Shown here in pieces: positions 1 through 7,600 of a stretch of 64,000 nt of DNA. Below the pieces are notes generated by a model, which made no database searches, was not told the origin of the DNA, and saw only the letters and a program-made list of their open reading frames with translations. Every line of letters begins with the position of its first letter. Position 1 is the first letter of the stretch. The position numbers were made by a program, and so were the translations under genes. This DNA comes from Streptomyces sp. NBC_01381 (GTDB taxonomy: Bacteria; Actinomycetota; Actinomycetes; Streptomycetales; Streptomycetaceae): the NCBI RefSeq assembly GCF_026340305.1, contig NZ_JAPEPI010000003.1:124001-188000 (forward strand). The letters run 5' to 3'.

Positions 1-2742
1 GGGTTCAGCGACAACTTCGTGTCGCAGATCACCGGCAACATCAACGTCCCCGCCGACGGCGCGTACACCTTCCGTCTGATCAGTGATGACGGCTCCCGTC
101 TCTTCATCGGCGACAAGAAGGTCGTCGATCACGACGGACTGCACGGCGCCGAGCCCAAGGACGGCGAGATCACGCTCACGCCGGGCTACCACCCCTTGCG
201 CATCGACCACTTCGACCGCAGCTACGACCAGCAGGTAACCCTGCAGTGGAAGCCGCCCGGCGCCGACGCCTTCACCCTCGTACCGAACTCCGTGCTCAGC
301 ACCGACGCCGGCGTGGTGCGGGTCACCGCGCCCGGCCGCAAAGAGTGCGAGGGCACTTACGACACGCCTGGTGATGGTCTGCCGCTGAACTCCGTCAACC
401 CCGGCTACACCCTGACCGACCTGCGCCCCAAGGGATTTGAGCCGCAGGTGTCCGCGATGGACTGGCTGCCCGACGGCCGGCTCGCGGTGACCACCTGGGG
501 CGGCAGCCAGGAGACCAAGGGCCAGGTGTACGTCCTGGACAACGTCACCGGCGACACCGGTCCTGACAAGGTCACGTACAAGAAGATCGCCGACGGGCTC
601 AAGGAGCCGATGGGCATCAAGTACGTGGACGGAAAGTTGTATGTGTCCGAGAAGCATCAGCTGACCGAGCTCGGCGACATCGACGGGGACAACGACGCGG
701 GCGAGACGCGGAAGGTCGCCGAGTGGCCCTACGGCGGGAACTTCCACGAGTTCGCCTTCGGGCTGCTCTACGAAGACGGGAATTTCTATCTGAATCTGTC
801 CGTCGCCATCAACTACGGCGGCGCGACGACCGATCCGCAGCCCGCCGCCAACCGCGGCACCACCATCAAGGTCAACAAGGCGAGCGGGAAGGTCAGTTAC
901 CTGGCCGGCGGTCTGCGCACCCCCAACGGCATCGGCCGCGGACCGGACAATGAACTGTTCGTCACCGACAACCAGGGCGGCTGGCTGCCCGCCTCGAAAC
1001 TCGTACACATCAAGCAGGACCGGTTCTTCAACCACTACACCAACCCCGACGGGCCGTTCGACGACAAGAGAGTCACCAAGCCGGTGCTGTGGCTGCCGCA
1101 GAACGAGATCGCCAACTCCCCCAGCACTCCCATGACCGTGAAGAAGGGGCCCTTCGCCGGGCAGTTGATGTTCGGTGACGTCACCTACGGCGGGCTGCAG
1201 CGCGCCGACCTGGAGAAGGTCGACGGCGAGTTCCAGGGCGCGGTGTTCCGACACACCCAGGGACTGGAATCCGGCATCACCCGCATCTCCACCGGGCCCG
1301 ACGGGGCCATCTACACCGGCGGGCTCGGCGCCGACGGCAACTGGGGCCAGGAAGGCAAACTCCGCTTCGGCCTGCAAAAGCTCACCCCGAACGGCAAGAC
1401 CGCCTTCGACATCAAAACCATGCGGGCCACCCGCGACGGCTTCAAACTCACTTACACCAAACCGCTGTCGGACAAGACCATCGAGAAACTGACCAGCGGC
1501 GCCTACTCCGTCGAGCAGTGGCGCTATGCCCCCACCCCCGCCTACGGCGGCCCGAAGGTCGACGAGGAATCCCTGCCCGTCACCGGCGCCCGCGTCTCGG
1601 ACGACCGCCGCACCGTCAGCCTGACCATCCCCGGCCTCAAGAGCGACCGGGTGGTGCACGTGCGCTCACCTCGCCCCTTCTCCTCCGCCGACAATGAGCA
1701 GCTGTGGTCCACCGAGGCCTGGTACACCCTCAACGCACGCCCGGGCCACGACGAGCCGGTCACCTCCTACGACGCCGAGTCGGCACGGCTGTCCGGCGGC
1801 GCGGACATCGACACCGAGCACGCCGGCTACACCGGCGGCGGCTTCGTCGACGGCATCAAAGACCCCGGCGCGTCCGTCACCTTCGACGTCGAGGCTCCGG
1901 CCAAGGGCACCTACGCCGTGGGCCTGCGTTACGCCAACGGCCCCCACCCCTCGGCCGGCACCAAGACCCTCGGCGTCAGCGTCAACGGCGGGGCAGCACG
2001 CCAGACCAGCCTCCCCTCGACCGAGACCTGGAAGCGCTGGTCGACCAAGAGCGAGCAACTCGCCCTGCGCAAGGGCCACAACACCATCACGTACGCCTAC
2101 CGGCCCGAAGACACCGGCAATGTCAACCTCGACATGATCGAGGTACGCCGGCCCGGCACCCGCATCGACCTCTTCTCCGGCGGCAGCACCTCCACCGCCT
2201 GGCAGCACACCGACGGCCGCAGCGTCGAATGGCCGCACACGGCAGAGAAGTCGATCGAGGTGTGCTGCGGGGACATCCGCACCAAACAGGCCTTCGGTGA
2301 CTTCAAGCTGCACGCCGAATTCCGCGTACCGAAGCTGCCCGACGACGTCACCGGACAGGACCGCGGCAACAGCGGGATCTACCTCCAGGAACGCTACGAG
2401 ATCCAGATACTCGACTCGTACGGAGTGGAGAAACTCGCCGCGAACGAAGCCGCGTCCATCTACAACAAGAAGGCCGCCGACCACAACGTCTCGACCGCGC
2501 CCGAGACTTGGCAGGCGTACGACATCACCTTCCGCGCCGCACGCTTCGACGCCGACGGAAAGAAGACCGCCGACGCCAGGATCACCGTGGTGTGGAACGG
2601 CAAGAAGGTCCACGACGACGTGGCCGTCGACGGCCCGACCGGCGCGGGCGATCCCGAATCCGCGGCAACCGGCGCGATCCGGCTGCAGGACCACGGCAAC
2701 AAGGTCCGCTTCCGCAATATCTGGATCGAACCGGTCGACTGA
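1..2742 (+). CDS. PA14 / sugar-dehydrogenase-like / CBM / DUF1080 multidomain protein, 5' end outside window
   Basis: The reading frame is open from base 1, so the start and any signal peptide lie upstream. Domains in order: a PA14-type beta-sandwich in the first ~100 residues (ISDDGSRLFIGDKKVVDHDG), a glucose/sorbosone-dehydrogenase or NHL-type propeller over roughly residues 120-480 (MDWLPDGRLAVTTWGG, RTPNGIGRGPDNELFVTDN), a CBM6/35-like module near 590-715 (DAESARLSGGADID, VNLDMIEV), and a C-terminal DUF1080 (3-keto-disaccharide hydrolase family) domain from about 730 (GNSGIYLQERYEIQILDSYG). This combination is typical of secreted carbohydrate-active proteins. A surface or extracellular role on glycans is inferred; the substrate is unknown. 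A strong hairpin follows the stop codon. Confidence 0.9.
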   Translation, partial: GFSDNFVSQITGNINVPADGAYTFRLISDDGSRLFIGDKKVVDHDGLHGAEPKDGEITLTPGYHPLRIDHFDRSYDQQVTLQWKPPGADAFTLVPNSVLSTDAGVVRVTAPGRKECEGTYDTPGDGLPLNSVNPGYTLTDLRPKGFEPQVSAMDWLPDGRLAVTTWGGSQETKGQVYVLDNVTGDTGPDKVTYKKIADGLKEPMGIKYVDGKLYVSEKHQLTELGDIDGDNDAGETRKVAEWPYGGNFHEFAFGLLYEDGNFYLNLSVAINYGGATTDPQPAANRGTTIKVNKASGKVSYLAGGLRTPNGIGRGPDNELFVTDNQGGWLPASKLVHIKQDRFFNHYTNPDGPFDDKRVTKPVLWLPQNEIANSPSTPMTVKKGPFAGQLMFGDVTYGGLQRADLEKVDGEFQGAVFRHTQGLESGITRISTGPDGAIYTGGLGADGNWGQEGKLRFGLQKLTPNGKTAFDIKTMRATRDGFKLTYTKPLSDKTIEKLTSGAYSVEQWRYAPTPAYGGPKVDEESLPVTGARVSDDRRTVSLTIPGLKSDRVVHVRSPRPFSSADNEQLWSTEAWYTLNARPGHDEPVTSYDAESARLSGGADIDTEHAGYTGGGFVDGIKDPGASVTFDVEAPAKGTYAVGLRYANGPHPSAGTKTLGVSVNGGAARQTSLPSTETWKRWSTKSEQLALRKGHNTITYAYRPEDTGNVNLDMIEVRRPGTRIDLFSGGSTSTAWQHTDGRSVEWPHTAEKSIEVCCGDIRTKQAFGDFKLHAEFRVPKLPDDVTGQDRGNSGIYLQERYEIQILDSYGVEKLAANEAASIYNKKAADHNVSTAPETWQAYDITFRAARFDADGKKTADARITVVWNGKKVHDDVAVDGPTGAGDPESAATGAIRLQDHGNKVRFRNIWIEPVD

Positions 2743-2775
2743 ACCAGAGCACTGAACCAGAGGACCGATCGATCC

Positions 2776-2815
2776 GGTGCTCTCCGGGCCGTCAATGCGC
2801 GACCCGGAGAGCACC
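2776..2815 (+). terminator. Perfect 13-bp inverted repeat downstream of the DUF1080 gene
   Basis: The arms GGTGCTCTCCGGG (2776-2788) and CCCGGAGAGCACC (2803-2815) pair perfectly around a 14-nt loop, 33 bases after the stop codon. Streptomyces terminators often lack a U-tract, so this is the likely terminator of the upstream gene. Confidence 0.7.
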
Positions 2816-3046
2816 ACCGGACGAAGCCTGCGGTGAGCGCGAGATGATCGTGGTTCGCGGCGCGTGGCCCGGCAGGCCGCACGTCCACCACCCGCACGCC
2901 ACCATCAGCGAGGACGGCGAAATCCGGCACATGCACCGTCAGGCACTGCCCTGCCCAGCTGACTCAACAGCGCCGCCCGCCGGATCCAGTACTCATCCGC
3001 CGGATCAAGTGCTCAGTCACAGCAGGTTGCGGATGCGGCACGCGCG

Positions 3047-3199
3047 TCAGTCGCTGGTGGCGGTGACCGGCACCTTGTGCAGGTGTGGCGCGATGGTGGC
3101 CGGCACGTCGGCGGTGACTCCCGGCCGATACGGGGAAACGTCCGCGAGGGCCTCTTGAAGGATTTCCCGGACCTCACCCGGACCATGAGCGTCACGCAA
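3047..3199 (-). other. Possible C-terminal gene remnant in an otherwise empty stretch
   Basis: Bases 2816-3286 hold no gene I can support. On the minus strand one frame reads protein-like to a TGA at 3047-3049 (fragments EVREILQEALADVSPYRPG and APHLHKVPVTATSD), but it has no start codon or ribosome-binding site. It could be the tail of a methyltransferase-like or other enzyme gene. I cannot assign a family, and chance is possible in DNA of this composition. Confidence 0.2.
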
Positions 3200-3286
3200 T
3201 CGCCTTCAACGCTGCCTGCGCTTCCGTGAATGCCTGCGGGTTGGGGCCCTCGACCAGTTGAGATCCGGGAGGCCGGCACCTCGACG

Positions 3287-3718
3287 TCACGACTGGCCAG
3301 GGTGCTCGAGGCGTTCCGTGGGACCGGCGAAGGACAGGAAGGTGGTCCGGGTGGCGAGCAGCCAGGTGCCGTCCACTTTGCGGAACGCGTCTTCGTAATG
3401 GCCCACTTGAGCCGGGGGCCGGGGCGGCACCATGCCCTCGGAGTAGCCGTCGACCCGGTACGTGGTGAAGTAGGAGGTGGCAGCGGCTGCCTCCGGAGAG
3501 ATCACGGTGACCAGGGTGTTGGTGCACATACGAGGCGACAGCCGGTCCGCGGGCCGACTGCCGAACTAGTCACGAAGAGCCTCGCGGCCCACTATGTGAC
3601 GATCGCCGGCGGGCCATGCCCAGATCCCGTCCAGCGTGAACAGGTCCGCCACCGAGCTCGGGTCCCCGAGGTCCAGCCGGCGCACGAACTCGACAGCATG
3701 TATCCGCTCTGACTGCCG
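3287..3718 (-). pseudogene. SnoaL-like (NTF2 fold) gene with internal amber stop and lost start
   Basis: One continuous minus-strand frame reads as a SnoaL-like domain. The N-terminal part (FVRRLDLGDPSSVADLFTLDG, WAWPAGDRHIVGREALRD) is followed by TAG at 3566-3568, and the same frame then continues with FGSRPADRLSPRMCTNTLVTVI through to TYRVDGYSEGMVPPRP, VGHYEDAFRKVDGTWLLATR and the stop at 3287. The family normally has a tyrosine or other hydrophobic residue at the stop position, so a TAC-to-TAG change would explain it. An in-frame TAG at 3719-3721 leaves no plausible start codon. The family includes polyketide cyclases and steroid-isomerase-like proteins; the original substrate is unknown. 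Confidence 0.7.
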
Positions 3719-3739
3719 CTACGGCGTGGCATTGCCGCT

Positions 3740-4402
3740 CTACCGCTCGGCGGTGCCGTCCTCACCATCAACCTCGTAGATCCGCCCTTGAAGCCGTTCA
3801 CCGGCCCAGTCCAGCCCGACGCCCAGGTCAAACCAGTGCCGATCCTTGCGGCCTTTGGGCGTTGCAAGGTTCACCGCCGCCCAGGAGAACACTCCCAGCA
3901 GGATGGAACGCCCGTGCTGCGTTGTGCGCACGGACAACGCAAACGGCGCGGCGAGTGCCGCGCGGGTGACCAACATCGCCTGTTCGTTCTCAGAATGTCG
4001 ACGCCCACCCGTGAGAAACCGAGGCTTTTCAAGGATCTTGACCCACTCGACCACTGCGTCTGCCACCTGTGCGCGCAACGAGTCTTCGATGCCCTTCCGA
4101 ACGGCGGTCGCGGGATCATCGCCGAGCCAGCCAAGCCAGTGATCAGGATCAGTGAGTTTGCTGAAGTCATCCTGTGGCACCCCGTGACGGGGATTCTCCT
4201 GGTACTCACCTGTCAGTTTCCCGCTGCCGTCCACCAACCACGCGCCGCGGATTGCCTCGGGGGGTACGTAGCCGTTCGGGTCGTCGATATATGTCGGGTC
4301 GATCTCGGCGACGCTGCCACCGGGATTCTCCGCAGCCGCAGCCAGTAGCGCCGGCTCGCTCGGTATGCCTTTACGCCGACTTCGCGAGCCAAAACGCCCC
4401 AC
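3740..4402 (-). CDS. Conserved hypothetical protein (220 aa)
   Basis: I do not recognise a named family. The frame has typical Streptomyces codon use and a protein-like composition. It has a basic N-terminus (GRFGSRSRRKG), an acidic region around residues 35-110 and a mixed alpha/beta C-terminal half (AMLVTRAALAAPFALSVRT, WFDLGVGLDWAGERLQGRIY). The GTG at 4402 is preferred to an ATG 51 bases upstream because a purine-rich ribosome-binding site (GGTGGGGGTGGGA) sits just before it and the extra N-terminus looks non-coding. There are no obvious transmembrane segments. The neighbours are not operonic. Confidence 0.6.
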   Translation of the reverse strand: MGRFGSRSRRKGIPSEPALLAAAAENPGGSVAEIDPTYIDDPNGYVPPEAIRGAWLVDGSGKLTGEYQENPRHGVPQDDFSKLTDPDHWLGWLGDDPATAVRKGIEDSLRAQVADAVVEWVKILEKPRFLTGGRRHSENEQAMLVTRAALAAPFALSVRTTQHGRSILLGVFSWAAVNLATPKGRKDRHWFDLGVGLDWAGERLQGRIYEVDGEDGTAER

Positions 4403-4789
4403 GTTCCCACCCCCACCGTTGTGCCTGTCCAGTTGACCGCGATTGTGCCGCACCAGTCAGGACCGCATGAAGGCGACGGGTGGGTGGGGGCAGTCTCCGC
4501 GAGTTCGATGTGCACCTGTCCCACACACGACGTCGCTGTCGTGGCCCTACCCAGCGATCTTGTTCGCGCATCCCCATGAGCGATCGACACCTGCCCGCCA
4601 GACATGCCGGGCCGTTTGGCGACCAGGGACAGGTACTCATGGTCCGGCCCCTGGTCGCCCTTAGGGGCGGGTGCTCAACGACGAGCACGGCCGACAACAA
4701 CGGCTCCAGAACAGCCAGTCGACCCTCAGTCAGGATTCCCCGTCGCACACGACGACCACCCCGAACCAAGATCCACTTTCGTGCCGACC
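4403..4789. other. Gene-poor stretch with one hairpin
   Basis: No gene can be supported here. The only clear structure is an 11-bp perfect inverted repeat, GGCGACCAGGG at 4618-4628 and CCCTGGTCGCC at 4649-4659. It lies downstream of the minus-strand DUF4267 gene and could act as its terminator. Confidence 0.4.
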
Positions 4790-5182
4790 TCAGGCGGCTG
4801 CCGGCCGCTCGCGCAGCAGCAGTCCCGCGGTCACGGCGACCGCGGCTGCGGTCAGCCCGTGGACGCCGTACGCGGTCGCTGCCGGGCCTCCTTCGTTCAG
4901 CACGATCAGCATGTCGCCGGCCGGGACGACCGCCATTGCCGCCATCGCCAGCCCGAGCGCCTTGCGTTGGCCGGCCAGCAGCAGCGCGAGTATCACCAGT
5001 CCGAAGCCGGTGTCGCGCATGCCCTTGGCCGCCAGGATCCCCTCCCCCTGGTGCTGCGGCCAGGTCGGCAGCCCGAACCCTTCGGCCGACGCCTGCGGGG
5101 CGAGGAGGAAGAGAGCCCCGATGTAGAGGAGGAACAGGCCGCCGAGGACGGCGAGGATGGTGGCGAGGCGCTTCATGGTCAT
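4790..5182 (-). CDS. DUF4267-type integral membrane protein
   Basis: A 130-residue protein with four predicted membrane helices: about residues 5-28 (LATILAVLGGLFLLYIGALF), 53-70, 75-95 and 105-122. The segment GILAAKGMRDTGFGLVILAL between helices matches the small DUF4267 membrane family. An ATG two codons further in (MKRLATIL) is an equally good start; GAGGAGA-like purines precede it. Function is unknown. It stands alone, with the hairpin at 4618-4659 downstream. Confidence 0.75.
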   Translation of the reverse strand: MTMKRLATILAVLGGLFLLYIGALFLLAPQASAEGFGLPTWPQHQGEGILAAKGMRDTGFGLVILALLLAGQRKALGLAMAAMAVVPAGDMLIVLNEGGPAATAYGVHGLTAAAVAVTAGLLLRERPAAA

Positions 5183-5495
5183 GGCGAATCTCCTGAGGGT
5201 GTCGTACGGCAGGGCAGGACGGGATCGACGGCGGGCATCGCCTCGCGACGCATCGCAACCGCATCACTGACAGCAGGGAGCGGGCTGAGACTTCGTCTCT
5301 TGCCCCGGGCGTCTCGGCGTTGTCCCGACGTCGTGACGGCCCGGGCTGCTGTAGCTCGCCGGTTTCGGCGATGCCTCCGATGTCATGGCAGAGCCAAGGG
5401 CCAACTGCGCAGCAGGGACCGGCCCTTGGCGTTCGAGGCTTCCGGCGGGCAGGTGCCGGTGATCGCGGTCGGCGGCGCCCTCGGCGCCGGGCTGG
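5183..5495. other. Intergenic stretch between two minus-strand genes
   Basis: About 310 bases lie between the start of the DUF4267 gene and the end of the oxidoreductase gene. No start codon with a ribosome-binding site opens a convincing frame. A short plus-strand frame ending near 5509 contains VIAVGGALGAG, faintly like the N-terminus of CrcB-type fluoride channels, but it is too short to call. Confidence 0.35.
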
Positions 5496-6413
5496 TCAGG
5501 GGCAGATGATGTAGCGGCCGCGGAGGCCGCCCTCGGCGGTGGCCCGGTGGGCGTCGGCGACCTGGTCCAGCGGGACGGCGGCGTGGACGCGGGTCGGGAG
5601 TTCGCCGGTGGCGGCGCGGGTGAGGAGGTCGGCGAGTCGGGTGCGGTCGGAAGCGGTGACCACGGAGGTGACCGAGATTCCGCGCTCGGTAGGGGGTTCG
5701 AGGCCGGGCCGCAGCCCGACGTAGGCGCCGCCGTCGCGGACCAGCTTGAGGGCCTGGTCATTGAGTTGTGCGGGGTCGACGACTGCGTCCCATTCCGGCT
5801 CGGCGCGTGCGGTGAAGTCGGCGCCGAGGCCTCGGACGAACTCCTCGTCGCCGGCGCGGGCGAGCCCGGTCACCTGCCAGCCGCGCTCCTGAGCCAGTAC
5901 GGCGACGTTCGCCCCGACCGCCCCCGCGGCGCCGGTCACCAGCAGCCGGCCGGCCCCGGCGGGCGCGTCGCCGAGCAGGTCGATGGCCTGCGTGGCGGCC
6001 AGCCCGTTGAGGGGGACCGTGGTCGCGGCCAGCAGGTCAAGACCGTCAGGGACCGGGGCGACGTCGGCCGCCGCGACCACGATCTGCTCGGCGTAGGTGC
6101 CGTAGTCACGGTCGAAGCCGACCACCAGGCCGGCGACCCGGGTGCCGACGGCCAGGTCGACGCCCGGCCCGGCCGCGTCCACGACGCCGGCGAACTCCCA
6201 GCCCAGGCCGGCGTGTTCGGGCTGCTGGACCAGCCCGATCGCGTGGAAGAAGCCCGCTGCGACGCCGAGGTCGGTGGGGTTGACCGTCGCCGCCGCAATG
6301 GCGACGCGGATCTGGCCGGGGCCGGGCTCGGCGACGGGCACGTCGATGATCTCGATCGAGTCCGGCCCGTTCGGGACGCGGACGACGGCGGTGCGGAAAG
6401 TGGCAGCACTCAT
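5496..6413 (-). CDS. NADP-dependent medium-chain oxidoreductase (quinone oxidoreductase type)
   Basis: A 305-residue zinc-independent MDR protein. The N-terminal GroES-like domain covers residues 1-120 (GPGQIRVAIAAATVNPTDLG, GWEFAGVVDAAGPGVDLAVG). The Rossmann domain carries the nucleotide-binding motif VTGAAGAVGANVAVLAQERG near residue 160. The zinc-ligand pattern of alcohol dehydrogenases is absent, as expected for QOR-like enzymes that reduce quinones or enals with NADPH. It is transcribed divergently from an HxlR regulator across a palindrome at 6489-6502, an arrangement typical of redox- or quinone-responsive control. Regulation by that neighbour is inferred. Confidence 0.9.
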   Translation of the reverse strand: MSAATFRTAVVRVPNGPDSIEIIDVPVAEPGPGQIRVAIAAATVNPTDLGVAAGFFHAIGLVQQPEHAGLGWEFAGVVDAAGPGVDLAVGTRVAGLVVGFDRDYGTYAEQIVVAAADVAPVPDGLDLLAATTVPLNGLAATQAIDLLGDAPAGAGRLLVTGAAGAVGANVAVLAQERGWQVTGLARAGDEEFVRGLGADFTARAEPEWDAVVDPAQLNDQALKLVRDGGAYVGLRPGLEPPTERGISVTSVVTASDRTRLADLLTRAATGELPTRVHAAVPLDQVADAHRATAEGGLRGRYIICP

Positions 6414-6488
6414 GGCATTTGTTCCCTTGCGGTGGGGTGATCGATTCCGAGCTCCATGCTGGTTTCGTTAACCTCCCTGGGAAAGAAG

Positions 6489-6502
6489 GCACTTGAAAGT
6501 GC
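6489..6502. promoter_or_regulatory. Palindrome GCACTT-N2-AAGTGC, candidate HxlR operator
   Basis: A 6-2-6 palindrome lies in the divergent promoter region, 34 bases upstream of the HxlR-family start codon and 75 bases upstream of the oxidoreductase start. HxlR-family dimers bind short palindromes of this size, so this is the most likely shared operator. Confidence 0.5.
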
Positions 6503-6535
6503 GTAAGCCCCCGTCGGGTACGGAAGGAGCGATCG

Positions 6536-6985
6536 ATGTCGACGCGGACGGCGGCCCAGCAGCGGGCCGATGAGAAGACGAGCTACAACGCGTTCATGGC
6601 GGGCTGCCCCAGCCGACAACTGCTCGAACGGATCTCCGACAAGTGGGTCGCGTTGATCCTCGCGGCGCTCGGCAGCGACGGCCCGCACCGTCCCGGGGTC
6701 GACCACGAAGACGGGCCCCGGCCGATGCGCTATTCCGAACTGTCCCGCCGGCTCGCGGGCGCCAGCCAGAAGATGCTCACCCAGACCCTGCGCTCCCTCG
6801 AAGGCGACGGTCTGGTCACCCGGACCGTCACACCCACCGTGCCCGTCACCGTCACCTACGAACTGACCGACCTCGGTCTGTCCCTGAACCGCGTCATGGC
6901 CGGCCTCAAGGACTGGGCCGAAGCGCACATGGGCGACGTACTCGCCCACCGCGAGGAACACCACCGCGCGGCAGCCGAAGACTGA
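6536..6985 (+). CDS. HxlR-family winged-helix transcriptional regulator
   Basis: A 149-residue protein with the HxlR signature CPSRQLLERISDKWVALIL (residues 23-41), the recognition region RYSELSRRLAGASQKMLTQT, and the wing LEGDGLVTRTV. One cysteine (Cys23) sits at the position used for thiol-based sensing in QorR/YodB-type members. The ATG has a good AAGGAG upstream. It probably represses itself and the divergent oxidoreductase through the 6489-6502 palindrome; this is inferred from layout only. Confidence 0.9.
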   Translation: MSTRTAAQQRADEKTSYNAFMAGCPSRQLLERISDKWVALILAALGSDGPHRPGVDHEDGPRPMRYSELSRRLAGASQKMLTQTLRSLEGDGLVTRTVTPTVPVTVTYELTDLGLSLNRVMAGLKDWAEAHMGDVLAHREEHHRAAAED

Positions 6986-7170
6986 GCCTGCTGTGTGAAC
7001 CTGCAGCCCACACAACCGGGCGTTCGACGGCGTTCCGTGAATCAATTCCGCACCGGTGCCGCGGCAACGTCGAATGCCGCCGCGTAACCACGTCATTTAC
7101 CGATGAACTTCACAGTCCAACCATCGATCGCAGCCGGCGTCAGATTGGGAACAGGTACTTGGAGGTTGCC

Positions 7171-7505
7171 TCACGTGGTGCATTTGGCGAGCTTCTTATA
7201 GCAGGTCAGAGCTGCGGCCAGGCCGAGGAAGGCAAGGAAGTGCGAGCCCTTTCGTTCGTATCGGACGGTCAGCCGACGGAAGCCGAAGGGCCAGGCGATG
7301 GACCGTTCGATCTTCCAGCGTGGCGGCCGAGCCGCTCGCTGGACTCGATCCCGGGGCGTGCGATGCATGGGACCAGGCCCCGGCCGCGGAGCCAGGCGAG
7401 ATGGCCGGCGGAGAAGTATGCCTTGTCCGCACGGATCTTGACCGGTCGCCGTCGGCGTCGCCCGCACCGCGAACGGATGGCAGGTATCGCAGGATCAGCG
7501 GCTTG
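7171..7505 (-). pseudogene. IS5-family transposase 3' fragment with a frameshift
   Basis: The minus strand encodes the C-terminal third of an IS5-type DDE transposase in two frames. One frame gives RRRRPVKIRADKAYFSAGHL and LVPCIARPGIESSERLGRH. After a frameshift near 7320 the other gives RWKIERSIAWPFGFRRLTVR, YERKGSHFLAFLGLAAALTC and YKKLAKCTT. The catalytic glutamate region (WKIER) is present but the N-terminal two thirds are missing. The fragment abuts the Tn3-family remnant downstream, so this site has taken repeated insertions. Confidence 0.8.
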
Positions 7506-7600
7506 AAACGGCGGTGATCTTGAGAGGGCGTCACCCGTGTGGGTGAGTCCGGGGTCGTACGGCTGCGGTGGGTGAAGCTCTGTGGGGACGATCGTCGATC

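Noticed and set aside
1666..2817. Long minus-strand open frame opposite the DUF1080 gene
   Set aside because: It is a shadow created by the third-position GC bias of the plus-strand gene; composition is low-complexity (G, V, D rich) and no family motif is present.
4604..5509. 301-codon plus-strand frame across the DUF4267 gene
   Set aside because: Arg/Gly/Gln-rich shadow frame without ribosome-binding site; the minus-strand membrane protein explains the region.
5440..5510. Possible CrcB fluoride-channel start (VIAVGGALGAG)
   Set aside because: Fewer than 25 residues, no start codon, and stops immediately; may be chance.
7551..7588. GGGGTC-starting sequence as left terminal repeat of the Tn3 element
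   Set aside because: The first bases fit the family but I could not find a matching inverted copy on the right, so the element ends cannot be set.
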